The position numbers and the translations under genes are program-made. DNA of 64,000 nucleotides from positions 1 to 64,000 of the forward strand of contig JALFSN010000003.1 in NCBI GenBank assembly GCA_022778805.1, read 5' to 3'. The notes below the pieces were generated by a model. That model did not search any database, was not told the DNA's origin, and saw only the letters and a program-made list of their open reading frames with translations. Source of the stretch: Arcanobacterium sp. Lineage in GTDB: Bacteria > Actinomycetota > Actinomycetes > Actinomycetales > Actinomycetaceae. Shown in pieces: positions 33,938-43,768 of the stretch; the first letter of the stretch is position 1, and every line of letters starts with the position of its first letter.

Positions 33938-35754
33938 GTCCGCATCCAGCAAAATTTGATCCGACTTCTGCACGAGCACGCGACGCCAAAGGGGCACTGA
34001 AGCAAACAGCTCGGATGCTGCGCTCTGAGCGCAGACGTATCGCATTCGTGCTGCTCCTGATGCTAATATCCACTCTCGCAAACGTCGCAGCTCCAAAATT
34101 TCTCGGCGATGCTACAAACGTGATCGTCGCCGGCGTCACGAGCCCTGACCACGCCGTGGATTTCTCTGCACTCGTGCGCGTGCTGGGGATCGTCGCTCTT
34201 CTCTACACCGTCCAAGCGGTCACGTTTTTCAGTGCCGGTATGCTGGTGCGCCTCATCGTGCAAAATCTCGGCTTCAGGCTTCGCGCAGCCGCTCAAGCTA
34301 AAATCGACCGGCTTCCACTGAGCTATATCGATCATCACGCTCGCGGGGATCTGCTCTCACGCGTCACGAACGACATTGACAACGTCAACCAGACGCTGAT
34401 GCAGACACTCAATAATGTGGTGACGTCAGTTTATATGCTCATTGGGATTCTCTCCATGATGCTGTGGATTTCCTGGTCACTCGCGTTGCTCACAATCCTC
34501 GTACTACCGCTGGGCATGATCGCCCTCATGCGTCTCTTGAAACTCGCTAAGCCACAGTTCTCGCGGCAGTGGAAAGCCACCGGAGACGTGAGCTCTATCG
34601 TGGAAGAGAGCTTCACTGGATTAGAAGTCGTCAGCGCTTTTGGCATGGAAAGCGACTGTGAAAAAATCTTTGACGCCGCCAACCACCGGCTTTTTGAGGC
34701 GGGCTTCAAAGGGCAGTTTTTCTCCCAGCTCAGCCAGCCACTCATGGGCTTTCTCTCCAATATCCAGTTTGTGCTGGTGGCGGTCGTAGGCGGATTACAG
34801 GTGATGACTGGAGCACTCACGATCGGCGGTATTCAGGCGTTCATTCAATATGCACGGCAACTCAATCAGCCCGTCTCCACTCTCGCCTCTATCGCCAACC
34901 TGCTGCAGAGCGGAGCTGCCAGCGCCGAACGCGTCTTCGACTTTTTGGAAACTCCCGAAATGGCTCCTGACGTCGTAACGAGCTATGAGCAGCGGGTGCC
35001 GGAGAACCAGCGGCGCGGCGATATTGCCTTTGAGCACGTAGCCTTCAGCTATGAAACAGACAAACCCGTGATTCGAGATCTGTCTGTGCGGGTGCGTCCT
35101 GGAGAGCAGATCGCTATCGTTGGCCCCACCGGAGCTGGGAAGACGACGCTCGTCAATCTGCTCATGCGCTTTTATGAGATTGACGGCGGAGATATTAGCG
35201 TGGACGGTGCTAGCATTCGCACATTCAGCAAAGATACACTCCGCGAACGAGTGGGCATGGTCTTACAAGACACGTGGCTCTTCGACGGCACAATCGAGGA
35301 AAATATCGCTTTTGGACGTGAAGGAGCTACTCATGCTGACGTCGTTCGAGCCGCTCAGGCCACTGGCCTAGATCGACTTATTCGCCAGCTCCCGAAAGGC
35401 TATGCCACACAGGTGAGCGACGAAGACGGCGGGCTCTCCGCTGGAGAAAAACAGTTGCTCACTATTGCCAGAGCATACATTGCCCAGCCAGATATTTTAA
35501 TTCTCGACGAAGCCACCAGTTCGGTGGACACTCGTACTGAAATGCTCGTACAGCAGGCAATGAACGATCTGCGCTCCGGACGCACCAGCTTCGTGATCGC
35601 CCATCGGCTCTCCACTATTCGCGGAGCAGACTCTATTATCGTGATGGACAACGGCGATGTGGTTGAGCAAGGCAATCACGAGCAACTCATGGCCGCCCAT
35701 GGAGCATATTACCGGCTTTACCAAAGCCAGTTTGCCGGCCAGGAGCCAGAATGA
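33934..35754 (+). CDS. ABC exporter half-transporter, catalytic partner
   Basis: Second half of the heterodimer, 606 residues, starting within the ATGA overlap of the previous gene. Six membrane helices are followed by a canonical NBD: Walker A GPTGAGKTT, Walker B ILILDEATSSVD with catalytic Glu, and H-loop VIAHRLSTI. Its signature is LSAGEKQLL, slightly altered from LSGGQ, as expected because this motif faces the degenerate site of the partner. The pair should have one consensus and one degenerate ATP site. No regulator or accessory gene adjoins to reveal the substrate. Confidence 0.93.
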   Translation: MSPHPAKFDPTSARARDAKGALKQTARMLRSERRRIAFVLLLMLISTLANVAAPKFLGDATNVIVAGVTSPDHAVDFSALVRVLGIVALLYTVQAVTFFSAGMLVRLIVQNLGFRLRAAAQAKIDRLPLSYIDHHARGDLLSRVTNDIDNVNQTLMQTLNNVVTSVYMLIGILSMMLWISWSLALLTILVLPLGMIALMRLLKLAKPQFSRQWKATGDVSSIVEESFTGLEVVSAFGMESDCEKIFDAANHRLFEAGFKGQFFSQLSQPLMGFLSNIQFVLVAVVGGLQVMTGALTIGGIQAFIQYARQLNQPVSTLASIANLLQSGAASAERVFDFLETPEMAPDVVTSYEQRVPENQRRGDIAFEHVAFSYETDKPVIRDLSVRVRPGEQIAIVGPTGAGKTTLVNLLMRFYEIDGGDISVDGASIRTFSKDTLRERVGMVLQDTWLFDGTIEENIAFGREGATHADVVRAAQATGLDRLIRQLPKGYATQVSDEDGGLSAGEKQLLTIARAYIAQPDILILDEATSSVDTRTEMLVQQAMNDLRSGRTSFVIAHRLSTIRGADSIIVMDNGDVVEQGNHEQLMAAHGAYYRLYQSQFAGQEPE

Positions 35755-35954
35755 GCCACTGAAATTGTGGACGCCTACAGATAGGCAGGCGCTCACAGAT
35801 AGCGCGCGCCGAGAATCGGACGTCATGCGGGATGTTCTCATGCACGGATGCTCTGGCACTCGGCGCGCAGCCCCCCTGACAGATACCTGCCAGCTCTGCT
35901 GACTCACAGTGAGCTCAGAGCTCGGCTCGACTCCATCTGTTCGCAGCCAGCCAC

Positions 35955-36575
35955 TTACTCGAAGAGGCTGATATCCCCTGCCCCCTCGCGGGCAATCACT
36001 GGCTCCCCATCGCTGAAGTCAATCACCGTCGTCGGGCCTTCCTCTCCCACTGGCCCTTCCACCACGACGTCGATGGCAGCGCCAAGAACGTCATTGACGA
36101 TCCACCCTTCCGTGAGCGGATCAGTTTCGCCAGGCATAATCAGGCTAGAACTCAGCAGTGGCTGTCCAAGCGAGCTCACGATTGCTTGGCAGATTGCGTG
36201 ATCGGGAATGCGCACCCCAATTGTGTTTTTCTTCGGGTGCAGCGTCATTCGTGGCACATCTTTTGTGCCGCGCAAAATAAACGTATATGGCCCTGGAGTG
36301 GCCGCTTTGAGAAGTCGAAATTCGGCATTGTCAAGAATCACTAGCTGCCCGAGCTGCGCAAAATTGTGGCACAGCAGCGTGAAATGATGCTTCGCCCCCA
36401 CCTGCCGAATCGTGCGAATCCGCTCCAGTCCCTCTTTATTTGCCATCGTGCAGGCAATCGCGTACCCAGAGTCAGTAGGAAGTGCGATTACTTCACCATG
36501 GAGTAGATGCTCCACCACCTTATCAACCAACCGCTGCTGCGGATTGTCTGGATGAATCTCCACATAGTAAGCCAT
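35955..36575 (-). CDS. yciO: YciO/Sua5/YrdC-family protein (putative threonylcarbamoyl-AMP synthase paralogue)
   Basis: Residues align along almost the whole length with E. coli YciO: IHPDNPQQRLVD, the PTDSGYAIAC pocket, RTIRQVGAKHHFTLLC, PGPYTFILRGTKDVPR and PTTVIDFSDGEPVIAREGAGD. YrdC-type proteins bind ATP and threonine to make threonylcarbamoyl-AMP for tRNA t6A, but YciO variants have only weak activity in that reaction, so the true role is unclear. ATG 36575 is used, six bases after AAAGGA; an ATG two codons earlier overlaps that site. Not linked to tsaB/tsaD in this window. Confidence 0.88.
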   Translation of the reverse strand: MAYYVEIHPDNPQQRLVDKVVEHLLHGEVIALPTDSGYAIACTMANKEGLERIRTIRQVGAKHHFTLLCHNFAQLGQLVILDNAEFRLLKAATPGPYTFILRGTKDVPRMTLHPKKNTIGVRIPDHAICQAIVSSLGQPLLSSSLIMPGETDPLTEGWIVNDVLGAAIDVVVEGPVGEEGPTTVIDFSDGEPVIAREGAGDISLFE

Positions 36576-36733
36576 TGTCATCCTTTCTCATCTCATAACA
36601 ATTAGCTACTGCCAGACGAGACTGTGCAGACGAGATTCCGAGTCGCGACTGTGCAGGCGAGACTTGTGCGGCAGAGCCTCTCAAAAGATCCATGGTAGGT
36701 ATTCCAAGCACGGCAAGTAGTGGGGTGACGACG

Positions 36734-37240
36734 TCACCCCACGCGATGCAACAGCCGCACCGGAGCGCCCGCCCCAGCGTATCGAAATACCTCTAGCTCA
36801 TCGTCCCACGCTTGCCCGAGCGCCACATCCATCAGGTGCCTCAACTGTTCCGGATCCCCTTTAGATTGCTCCAATGCAGCGCGAATCCGATTTTCTGGCA
36901 CCACCACATTGCCAAGGCGATCCGTCTGCGCGTAAAAAATTCCCAGGCTCGGCGTGCAGCTCCACCGTCCGCCCTCTGAAATGGCGGTGCACTCTTCCGT
37001 AATCTCAAAGCGCAAATGCTCCCAGCCGCCCAAAGCCGATGCGAGCACTGCTCCCGTGCCCACATCGCCCGTCCATTGAGCTTCGCCGCGATTCATAGAG
37101 GGCACAGCAGGCTGACGAGCCCAGTCAAAATGGAGCTGGTATCCGAGCACGCTCGATGCCGCCCATTCAACGTGTGGTTGAACAGCCGGCGTCACCGAAT
37201 GTATAAATATCACGCCGCGGGTGGCGTATTGTTTGCTCAC
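36734..37240 (-). CDS. DUF3145 family protein
   Basis: 168 residues, actinobacterial DUF3145 family of unknown function. Family signatures: RGVIFIHSVTPAVQPHVEWA, the WARQPAVPSMNRGEAQWTG segment, GTGAVLASALGGWEHLRFE and GGRWSCTPSLGIFYAQTD then GNVVVPENRIRAAL. The start GTG 37240 is strongly supported by AGGAGGT at ideal spacing; a longer frame upstream is not conserved. Cytoplasmic, no catalytic motif that I recognise. Confidence 0.9.
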   Translation of the reverse strand: MSKQYATRGVIFIHSVTPAVQPHVEWAASSVLGYQLHFDWARQPAVPSMNRGEAQWTGDVGTGAVLASALGGWEHLRFEITEECTAISEGGRWSCTPSLGIFYAQTDRLGNVVVPENRIRAALEQSKGDPEQLRHLMDVALGQAWDDELEVFRYAGAGAPVRLLHRVG

Positions 37241-37375
37241 CGTGACCTCCTGTGCTTGGGTGATATTCCCCAACACACCCCACACACTTTCAGGCTACGG
37301 GCACAATCAGTTCTAAGATACGCCCGCTACAGCTGAAAAGTAAATGTTTCGCTCTACTTCCGTTTCGAGCCCGCT

Positions 37376-37867
37376 CTACCAACCTCGTTCACGAATGTCT
37401 TTCAGTGCTTTCTTGCGTTCAGGGCGTGAGAGCCGGTCGATATACACGTGCCCATCGAGGTGATCCACTTCGTGCTGAATCAGGCGTCCCCAAATCTCTT
37501 CTCCCTCAAGAGTGATAATGTTGCCGTCCAGATCCATTCCCTCAGCTTTTGCATACCATGCTCGCTCGCACGGATACCACAGATCCGGCACCGAGAGGCA
37601 TCCCTCTTCACCGTCTTGATACTCTTCCGTGCTCATGTCTACAATCACGGGATTCAAGATATAGCCGTGCTTGCCGTCGATATTGTATGAGAATGCACGC
37701 CAATCTTGCCCAATTTGGTTCGCTGCAAGGCCAGCGCGCCCTGGAGCATCTACCGTCTCCATGAGGTCATCGACAAGTTGACGAATCCCTGGGGTAATCT
37801 CAGTGATTTCTTTACAAACCGTGCGCAGGATTGGATCGCCAATGATACGAATACTTCGGATAGTCAT
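37376..37867 (-). CDS. def: Peptide deformylase
   Basis: Removes the formyl group from nascent protein N-termini. All three metal-site motifs are present: GLAANQIG (46-53), EGCLS with Cys90 (88-92) and HEVDH with His132 and His136. 163 residues, of the actinobacterial type. No Shine-Dalgarno precedes the ATG, but TAGAAT lies exactly six bases upstream, so a leaderless mRNA is likely. It appears to be transcribed alone. Confidence 0.95.
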   Translation of the reverse strand: MTIRSIRIIGDPILRTVCKEITEITPGIRQLVDDLMETVDAPGRAGLAANQIGQDWRAFSYNIDGKHGYILNPVIVDMSTEEYQDGEEGCLSVPDLWYPCERAWYAKAEGMDLDGNIITLEGEEIWGRLIQHEVDHLDGHVYIDRLSRPERKKALKDIRERGW

Positions 37868-37873
37868 GGCGCT

Positions 37874-37879
37874 ATTCTA
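37874..37879 (-). promoter_or_regulatory. Putative -10 element of def (TAGAAT)
   Basis: Minus-strand TAGAAT followed by six bases (AGCGCC) and the ATG of def. Confidence 0.5.
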
Positions 37880-38072
37880 GGATTTACCGGCCGATTGCGC
37901 ACACTCGCCGCGCGCGCCACTAAAATAATCTTGACGTTGAGATACCGTGTGACGTGCTTTACAATGGTAGACAACGCTATTGCATGCATTCACATATTCA
38001 GCTTTATCCCTATCGGTTTATCTTTACGGATCTACCGCTGACCCCTATCGAGCGAGGATGCCATCACTACTA

Positions 38073-38104
38073 CTTTTCAGTTTTCTACCTTTTCAGTTTT
38101 CTAC
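38073..38104. repeat. Perfect 16-bp tandem duplication (CTTTTCAGTTTTCTAC)
   Basis: Two directly abutting identical copies, 38073-38088 and 38089-38104, in the def-putP gap. Related GACGAGACTTCTAT-like segments follow. Confidence 0.9.
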
Positions 38105-38427
38105 GACCAGACTTCTTTTTCTATGACGAGACTTCTATGGCGAAACTTCCACCCCTGACAGTTTCACAATCAGAATCCTGACTCCCACGCGGAGCACGTC
38201 AAAACGATTCACCCCACGGCGCACACATCACAAGAAAGTACACAGAAGTGAAACGAGCCGTACGCATCGACGTATTTGATAGATAATGCGTCTGAGGGTA
38301 TGGCTCACCTAGCGGCGCAGAGCACGTAACAGAGCAGAGCACGTAGCTGCGTGGATCACGGCACCCGCTAGTGTTTGCATGTACCGCTAGCAACGCATCT
38401 GCGCACAACCACTCAGAAAGGATTGCG

Positions 38428-40023
38428 ATGTCACAGACAAATGGGCAAGCTATCGCAATGATTATCTACTTCGTCGCGATGGTCATCATTGGCCTTTGGG
38501 CATATACTCGCACCAAGAATCTCGACGATTACATGCTTGGCGGGCGCGATCTCAACCCAACCGTCGCCGCACTGTCGGCAGGTGCAGCTGATATGTCTGG
38601 CTGGTTACTCATGGGACTGCCTGGAGCGTTATACATCTCAGGCATCGTAGAGGGATGGATCGCCGTGGGACTCACGATCGGAGCCTGGCTCAACTGGAAA
38701 GTGACGGCGCCCCGCCTCCGTTCTTACACACAGGTCGTCGATAGCATCACTGTCCCCTCTTTTCTCGACACCCGCCTGAAAGACACCAACCATCTCGTGC
38801 GCATCGTCTCCGGATTGATTATCTTCGTCTTTTTCACGTTTTACGTGTCATCTGGGATGGTGGCCGGAGGCACATTCTTTGAATCGGCGTTCGGAATGGA
38901 TTATCACCTCGGGATGACGATTGTAGCTGGCGTCGTAGTGCTATACACCCTCGTCGGTGGTTTTCTGGCCGTGAGTTGGACAGACATGGTACAAGGTCTC
39001 ATGATGCTGTTGGCGCTGTTGCTAGTGCCGATTGCCGGCGTCATCGCCGTCGGAGGATTTGGAGCGCTGACCGAGGGAGTGACGGCTACAAACCCCGATT
39101 TCCTCAATCTACTTGGCGGAAAAGGGGGCATGTATATTATTTCCAACCTGGCCTGGGGACTCGGCTATTTTGGACAACCACACATCATTGTGCGTTTCAT
39201 GGCGTTGCGCTCCCCCAAAGAGGCCACGGCAGCTCGCCGCATTGGTATCGGTTGGATGATCCTATCCGTCGCGGGTGCGGGCGGGACGGCAATCGTCGGC
39301 ATTGCCGCTCACCATTTCGGCATCTGGAAAGTGGGCAACGAGCAGGCAGAATCTGTCTTTATTATCTCGGGGCAATATCTCTTCCCCGCCTTGATCGCCG
39401 GTTTTATGCTCGCTGCCATCCTCGCCGCCATTATGTCTACTATTTCTTCTCAGCTGCTCGTCACATCGTCAGCAGTGGTGGAGGACGTGCTCAACGCTAA
39501 GGGCACCCGTTCGCGTGACGCCGCTTCAGGAATTATCGTCGGCAGGATCACTGTGCTAGCCGTCGCCGTGCTCGCCGCCATATTTGCGTGGCTGCGCACT
39601 GATTCCATTCTCAACCTCGTGGCGTTCGCATGGGCAGGCTTCGGATCTGCCTTCGGGCCGGTTATTATCCTCGCACTGTACTGGAAGAAGCTCACATGGC
39701 AAGGCACTCTCGCTGGTATGATCGCGGGAGCCGTCACTGTGGGGGTGTGGGGCACGTTCAAGTGGTTCGATTTGTACGAGATCATTCCTGGCTTTGCGCT
39801 GGCACTCTTCGTAGCTTACGTCGTGTCACGCCTCACATACACCTATGATGCTGAGATTGACAGTCAGTTCGATCAGGCCGTTCGTCTCTCTACCGCCTCG
39901 CGGGAAGAGATTGACGCCGAGCTTGGAGCGTCTCAGCAGACACATCCGCGCTTTGACGTAAGCGGCGCCGTACATCATGCCACAGCCCACATCACAACCA
40001 CTACTTCACAGCCCACACTATGA
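38428..40023 (+). CDS. putP: Sodium/proline symporter PutP
   Basis: SSS-family (LeuT-fold) membrane transporter that imports proline with Na+. The 531-residue protein has about 13 membrane helices; the family core is clear: LDDYMLGGRDLNPTVAALSA, GAADMSGWLLMGLPGALY, WNWK-like NWKVTAPRLRSYT and the YFGQPHIIVRFMA motif in helix 8. ATG 38428 is preceded by AGAAAGGA; the longer frame is not conserved. Only 38 bp separate it from putA, so both form a proline uptake and catabolism operon. Confidence 0.94.
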   Translation: MSQTNGQAIAMIIYFVAMVIIGLWAYTRTKNLDDYMLGGRDLNPTVAALSAGAADMSGWLLMGLPGALYISGIVEGWIAVGLTIGAWLNWKVTAPRLRSYTQVVDSITVPSFLDTRLKDTNHLVRIVSGLIIFVFFTFYVSSGMVAGGTFFESAFGMDYHLGMTIVAGVVVLYTLVGGFLAVSWTDMVQGLMMLLALLLVPIAGVIAVGGFGALTEGVTATNPDFLNLLGGKGGMYIISNLAWGLGYFGQPHIIVRFMALRSPKEATAARRIGIGWMILSVAGAGGTAIVGIAAHHFGIWKVGNEQAESVFIISGQYLFPALIAGFMLAAILAAIMSTISSQLLVTSSAVVEDVLNAKGTRSRDAASGIIVGRITVLAVAVLAAIFAWLRTDSILNLVAFAWAGFGSAFGPVIILALYWKKLTWQGTLAGMIAGAVTVGVWGTFKWFDLYEIIPGFALALFVAYVVSRLTYTYDAEIDSQFDQAVRLSTASREEIDAELGASQQTHPRFDVSGAVHHATAHITTTTSQPTL

Positions 40024-40061
40024 CGCTCATTGCACGCGCTATTGAGAGAGGATAACTAACG

Positions 40062-43000
40062 ATGGCCGAACACGACATTGACTATGCACACATCGGCGAG
40101 CTTGCCACGCGCAGAGCGCGCACCTGGCTGGAGCGGTCAAAAAAGTATCCTACAGATCGCGCAGCTCAACTGCTCGCACAGACCTTAAAAGACCCACATG
40201 GGCTCGATTTCACGGTGTCGTTCGTAGACGGCGTCATTCGTCCTGAAGATCCTGCCGTTGCCGCTCACGCTCTTGCCAAACTTTCCGCATCGAAACCCTC
40301 ATTTTTGCCGAGTTATCTCTCTACACCGCTGTCGCTGGGCGGGAAGTTCGCTCAGAAAATGCCACATATCGTCGTACCTGCTGCCACAAAAGTTTTCCAG
40401 CAGCTCGTGGGCGATTTGGTGCTTGACGCCAAAGGAAAAGGCCTCACTGCTGCTATTGCACGGCTACACGCACAAGGTGCACGCCTGAATATGAATCTGC
40501 TAGGCGAAGCCGTATTGGGCGATAAAGAGGCCGCAAAGCGAATGGCCGACACTATTACGTTGCTAGAGCGTGACGACGTTGATTACGTCTCGATGAAAGT
40601 CTCCGCCGTCATCGGGCCGCACAATCCCTTTGCCTATGATGAAGCCGTTCGCAGCGCCGTCGAATCACTGCTTCCTCTCTATGAGAAAGCGAACTCATAT
40701 GAGCCTAAGAAATTTGTGAATCTCGACATGGAGGAGTACCACGATCTCCACCTCACTATTGACGTCTTCACGAGCATTCTAGATCGCCCTGAATTCAAAA
40801 ATCTGCGCGCCGGCATCGTTATTCAGGCATATTTGCCAGATGCGTTACCTGCGATGCAGCATTTGCAGGAATGGGCAGCTGCGCGAGTGGCTGCGGGCGG
40901 AGCTCCTATTAAAGTGCGGGTGGTGAAAGGCGCCAATCTCTCTATGGAGCGCGTAGAAGCACAGATACACGGATGGGAACTCGTCACTCAGCCATCCAAA
41001 GAGTGTACCGACGCAAACTATATCCGAGTCCTTGACTATGCCCTCACGAAAGAGCGCACCGAAAACGTCACTATCGGCGTAGCTGGCATGAATCTTTTCA
41101 CTGCTGGATTTGCTTTTGAGCTCGCACAAGAGCGCGGGATTCTCGGCACTGATAGGGTGGAGTTTGAGATGCTGGCAGGCATGGCTGCCCCACAGGCACA
41201 GGCGATGCGCGAAGACGTTGGCCACCTCTTGTTTTATGTGCCCGTCGTGAACCCTGAAGAATACGACGTCGCTATTGCTTATCTCGTGCGCCGACTGGAG
41301 GAAAATGCTCTACCAGCTAACTTCATGTCGTCAATTTTCGATATTGCGCACGACGAGACGCTGCTCATGCGCGAGCAGAATCGCTTCTTAAGCGCTCTCT
41401 CGCACGCCTTTAGCGACCCCATCGGCCCCCGTCGTCAGCAGGATCGCCGCAATGAAACCGAAGATGACATCGCATCGTTCGTCACTGACGATCACGGCGA
41501 GTGGATTTTCAACAACACCCCAGATACCGACCCATCGCTTCCCGCTAACCTGAAGTGGGCGCGCGCTATCGCTCAGAAGATGCAACACTCAACCTTGGGT
41601 AACGATGCCATTGCCCGCGCTCATATTTCCACGAGCGACGCGCTCGATGCTATCCTCACGTCCGCTTATGAAGGCGGCCAGAAGTGGGGTGCACTTTCAG
41701 GAGCGCAGCGTGCCGATATCTTGCACCGCGCAGGCGTAGCTCTCTCAGCTCACCGCGCGGAGCTGATGGAAGTCGCGGGATCCGAAGCTGGAAAAACGGT
41801 TGATCAAGGCGACGTCGAAGTCTCGGAGGCGGTAGATTTTGCCCACTACTATGCCGAGCAGGCGAAAGCTCTCGACGTGCTCACTGGCGCACGCTACGAT
41901 CACGGCGGCGTCATCGTCGTGACTCCACCGTGGAATTTCCCGATCTCTATCCCCGCTGGCGGCGTTCTCGCTGCTCTCGCTTCTGGCGCAGGCGTCGTTT
42001 TTAAGCCGGCTCCGCAGGCGCGCAGAACTGGTGCGGTGCTCGCGCAGGTGCTGTGGGAGGCGGGTGTACCACGTGAAGCGCTGCACCTTGTGGACGTGCC
42101 GGAAGGTGAGCTCGGCAAGGAACTCATCACTCACAGGCTTGTCGATCGCGTTATTCTCACTGGCTCTATCGATACTGCGCAGCTGTTCAAAGGATGGAAG
42201 CCTGAACTTGACGTGCTTGCAGAGACGTCAGGAAAAGATTCCATTATCGTGACCCCACATGCCGATCTGGATCTCGCCGTCAAAGACGTCGTCACCTCAG
42301 CATTTGGCCACGCTGGCCAGAAATGTTCAGCGGCTTCACTCGTCATTTTGGTCGGTTCTGTCGCCCGTTCTAAGCGCTTCCACGATCAGCTTTTGGACGC
42401 TGCCGCATCGCTGAAAGTGGGCTGGCCATGGGATCTTTCTACGCAGATGGGACCAATCGTCGAGCCGGCTGCAGGGAAATTGCTGCAGGGACTGACCGAA
42501 CTCGACGCAGGCGAACGGTGGGCGCTTCAGCCACGCCAACTCGATGCCTCTGGGAAACTGTGGAGTCCTGGCATCCGCAGTGGCGTGCAGCCTGGCTCTC
42601 GCTTCCATCTCACTGAATACTTTGGCCCGATTTTAGGGATCATGAGCGCCCAGACGCTTGAAGAGGCTATAGAAATCCAGAATGCCCCGCAATTTGGACT
42701 CACTGCTGGCTTACATTCGCTTGATCCTGATGAAATCACCTATTGGTTGGAGCATGTGCAGGCTGGAAATGTCTATGTGAACCGCGGCATCACCGGAGCG
42801 ATCGTGCGGCGTCAGCCTTTCGGCGGCTGGAAGCATTCTGCCGTAGGCGCTGGCACGAAGGCGGGCGGCCCGTCCTACCTCTTCGGCCTCGTCAATTTCA
42901 AACGCGACGAGTCCGTGCTCACCAGCGATATGGCGTGTGCAGACCTCTCCGCGCCAGCACTGGTAGCAGCTGAGCAGATAACGCATTCACTCACTGCAGA

Positions 43001-43556
43001 TGACGCACAGCGGGCTCACGCGCTCCTGGCTTCCATGCAAGAGGCAATCGACACTGAATATGGTGTTGGTCATGATCCATCTGGCTTAGGGGTGGAACGC
43101 AATGTGCTTCGCTATCGCCCACTGCCCGTCACTATACGCCTGAGTGAGGGAGAAGACGCTTGGCAGCTCTTGGCTCTGGCAGCAGGTGGCATGGCTCTCG
43201 GATCGCGCGTGAACATCTCTGCCCCGCGAGATTTAGATTCATCGGTGCGCCGATTCCTGACCACGCGAGGAATTTCCCTCCTGCTACACAGCGATGCCGA
43301 GTTTTACACCTGGATTGGGCAGTGGGCACGGCGCGCTGGTTTCGACGGGCGTGTGCGGCTCATTGGCGGTTCAGAACGTGCACTCGCTGCAGCGGTGCCA
43401 CCGCAGTTCGTGGCCGATGTGGCTGTGTGGGATGGCGAAGTGACGCTCAATGGGCGCGTTGAACTCCTCCCATTCGTTCATGAGCAAGCAGTGTCATTCA
43501 CCAATCACCGTTTTGGAAACGCCACTCCGCTCTCCAGAGAGGTTGAGATCAGCTAG
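40062..43556 (+). CDS. putA: Bifunctional proline dehydrogenase / glutamate-semialdehyde dehydrogenase PutA
   Basis: Oxidises proline to pyrroline-5-carboxylate (FAD) and then to glutamate (NAD+). The N-terminal beta/alpha-barrel PRODH domain (about 90-440) has NLDMEEYHDL, RVVKGANLSMER and the YLVRRLEENALPANFMSS flavin-site end. The P5C dehydrogenase domain (about 510-960) has TPPWNFPISIPAGGV, LAETSGKDS and the catalytic Cys755 in GHAGQKCSAAS. The last ~200 residues form the C-terminal ALDH-like domain found in long PutA proteins. There is no N-terminal ribbon-helix-helix domain, so it is not self-repressing. GAGAGGA precedes the ATG. Confidence 0.96.
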   Translation: MAEHDIDYAHIGELATRRARTWLERSKKYPTDRAAQLLAQTLKDPHGLDFTVSFVDGVIRPEDPAVAAHALAKLSASKPSFLPSYLSTPLSLGGKFAQKMPHIVVPAATKVFQQLVGDLVLDAKGKGLTAAIARLHAQGARLNMNLLGEAVLGDKEAAKRMADTITLLERDDVDYVSMKVSAVIGPHNPFAYDEAVRSAVESLLPLYEKANSYEPKKFVNLDMEEYHDLHLTIDVFTSILDRPEFKNLRAGIVIQAYLPDALPAMQHLQEWAAARVAAGGAPIKVRVVKGANLSMERVEAQIHGWELVTQPSKECTDANYIRVLDYALTKERTENVTIGVAGMNLFTAGFAFELAQERGILGTDRVEFEMLAGMAAPQAQAMREDVGHLLFYVPVVNPEEYDVAIAYLVRRLEENALPANFMSSIFDIAHDETLLMREQNRFLSALSHAFSDPIGPRRQQDRRNETEDDIASFVTDDHGEWIFNNTPDTDPSLPANLKWARAIAQKMQHSTLGNDAIARAHISTSDALDAILTSAYEGGQKWGALSGAQRADILHRAGVALSAHRAELMEVAGSEAGKTVDQGDVEVSEAVDFAHYYAEQAKALDVLTGARYDHGGVIVVTPPWNFPISIPAGGVLAALASGAGVVFKPAPQARRTGAVLAQVLWEAGVPREALHLVDVPEGELGKELITHRLVDRVILTGSIDTAQLFKGWKPELDVLAETSGKDSIIVTPHADLDLAVKDVVTSAFGHAGQKCSAASLVILVGSVARSKRFHDQLLDAAASLKVGWPWDLSTQMGPIVEPAAGKLLQGLTELDAGERWALQPRQLDASGKLWSPGIRSGVQPGSRFHLTEYFGPILGIMSAQTLEEAIEIQNAPQFGLTAGLHSLDPDEITYWLEHVQAGNVYVNRGITGAIVRRQPFGGWKHSAVGAGTKAGGPSYLFGLVNFKRDESVLTSDMACADLSAPALVAAEQITHSLTADDAQRAHALLASMQEAIDTEYGVGHDPSGLGVERNVLRYRPLPVTIRLSEGEDAWQLLALAAGGMALGSRVNISAPRDLDSSVRRFLTTRGISLLLHSDAEFYTWIGQWARRAGFDGRVRLIGGSERALAAAVPPQFVADVAVWDGEVTLNGRVELLPFVHEQAVSFTNHRFGNATPLSREVEIS

Positions 43557-43768
43557 AACGCTCTGAGACAGAACCCAGCCAAGCAACATATGCGGTGCGT
43601 GCGCTATCCTTGGTGAGGATCAGCGCGCGCCGCTGCCATTGAGAATCGCGTATCAAGGCTGTCAATCTCACATATGCGTCAATTTCGCACGTGCGCTCCC
43701 TAGAATCATCGCAAAAGCACCGTAAAGATAGAAGATAGAAAGAAACCGAGAAAAGAGAACAGATCATC

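Larger units (their letters stand above)
37868..38427. other. 560-bp intergenic region between def and putP
   Basis: No gene is recognisable. The region is AT-richer than its surroundings near 37970-38150 and holds a perfect 16-bp tandem duplication (38073-38104) and short repeats of CAGAGCACGTA near 38315-38345. Regulatory sites for proline-induced putP expression would be expected here, but I cannot name one. Confidence 0.5.
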
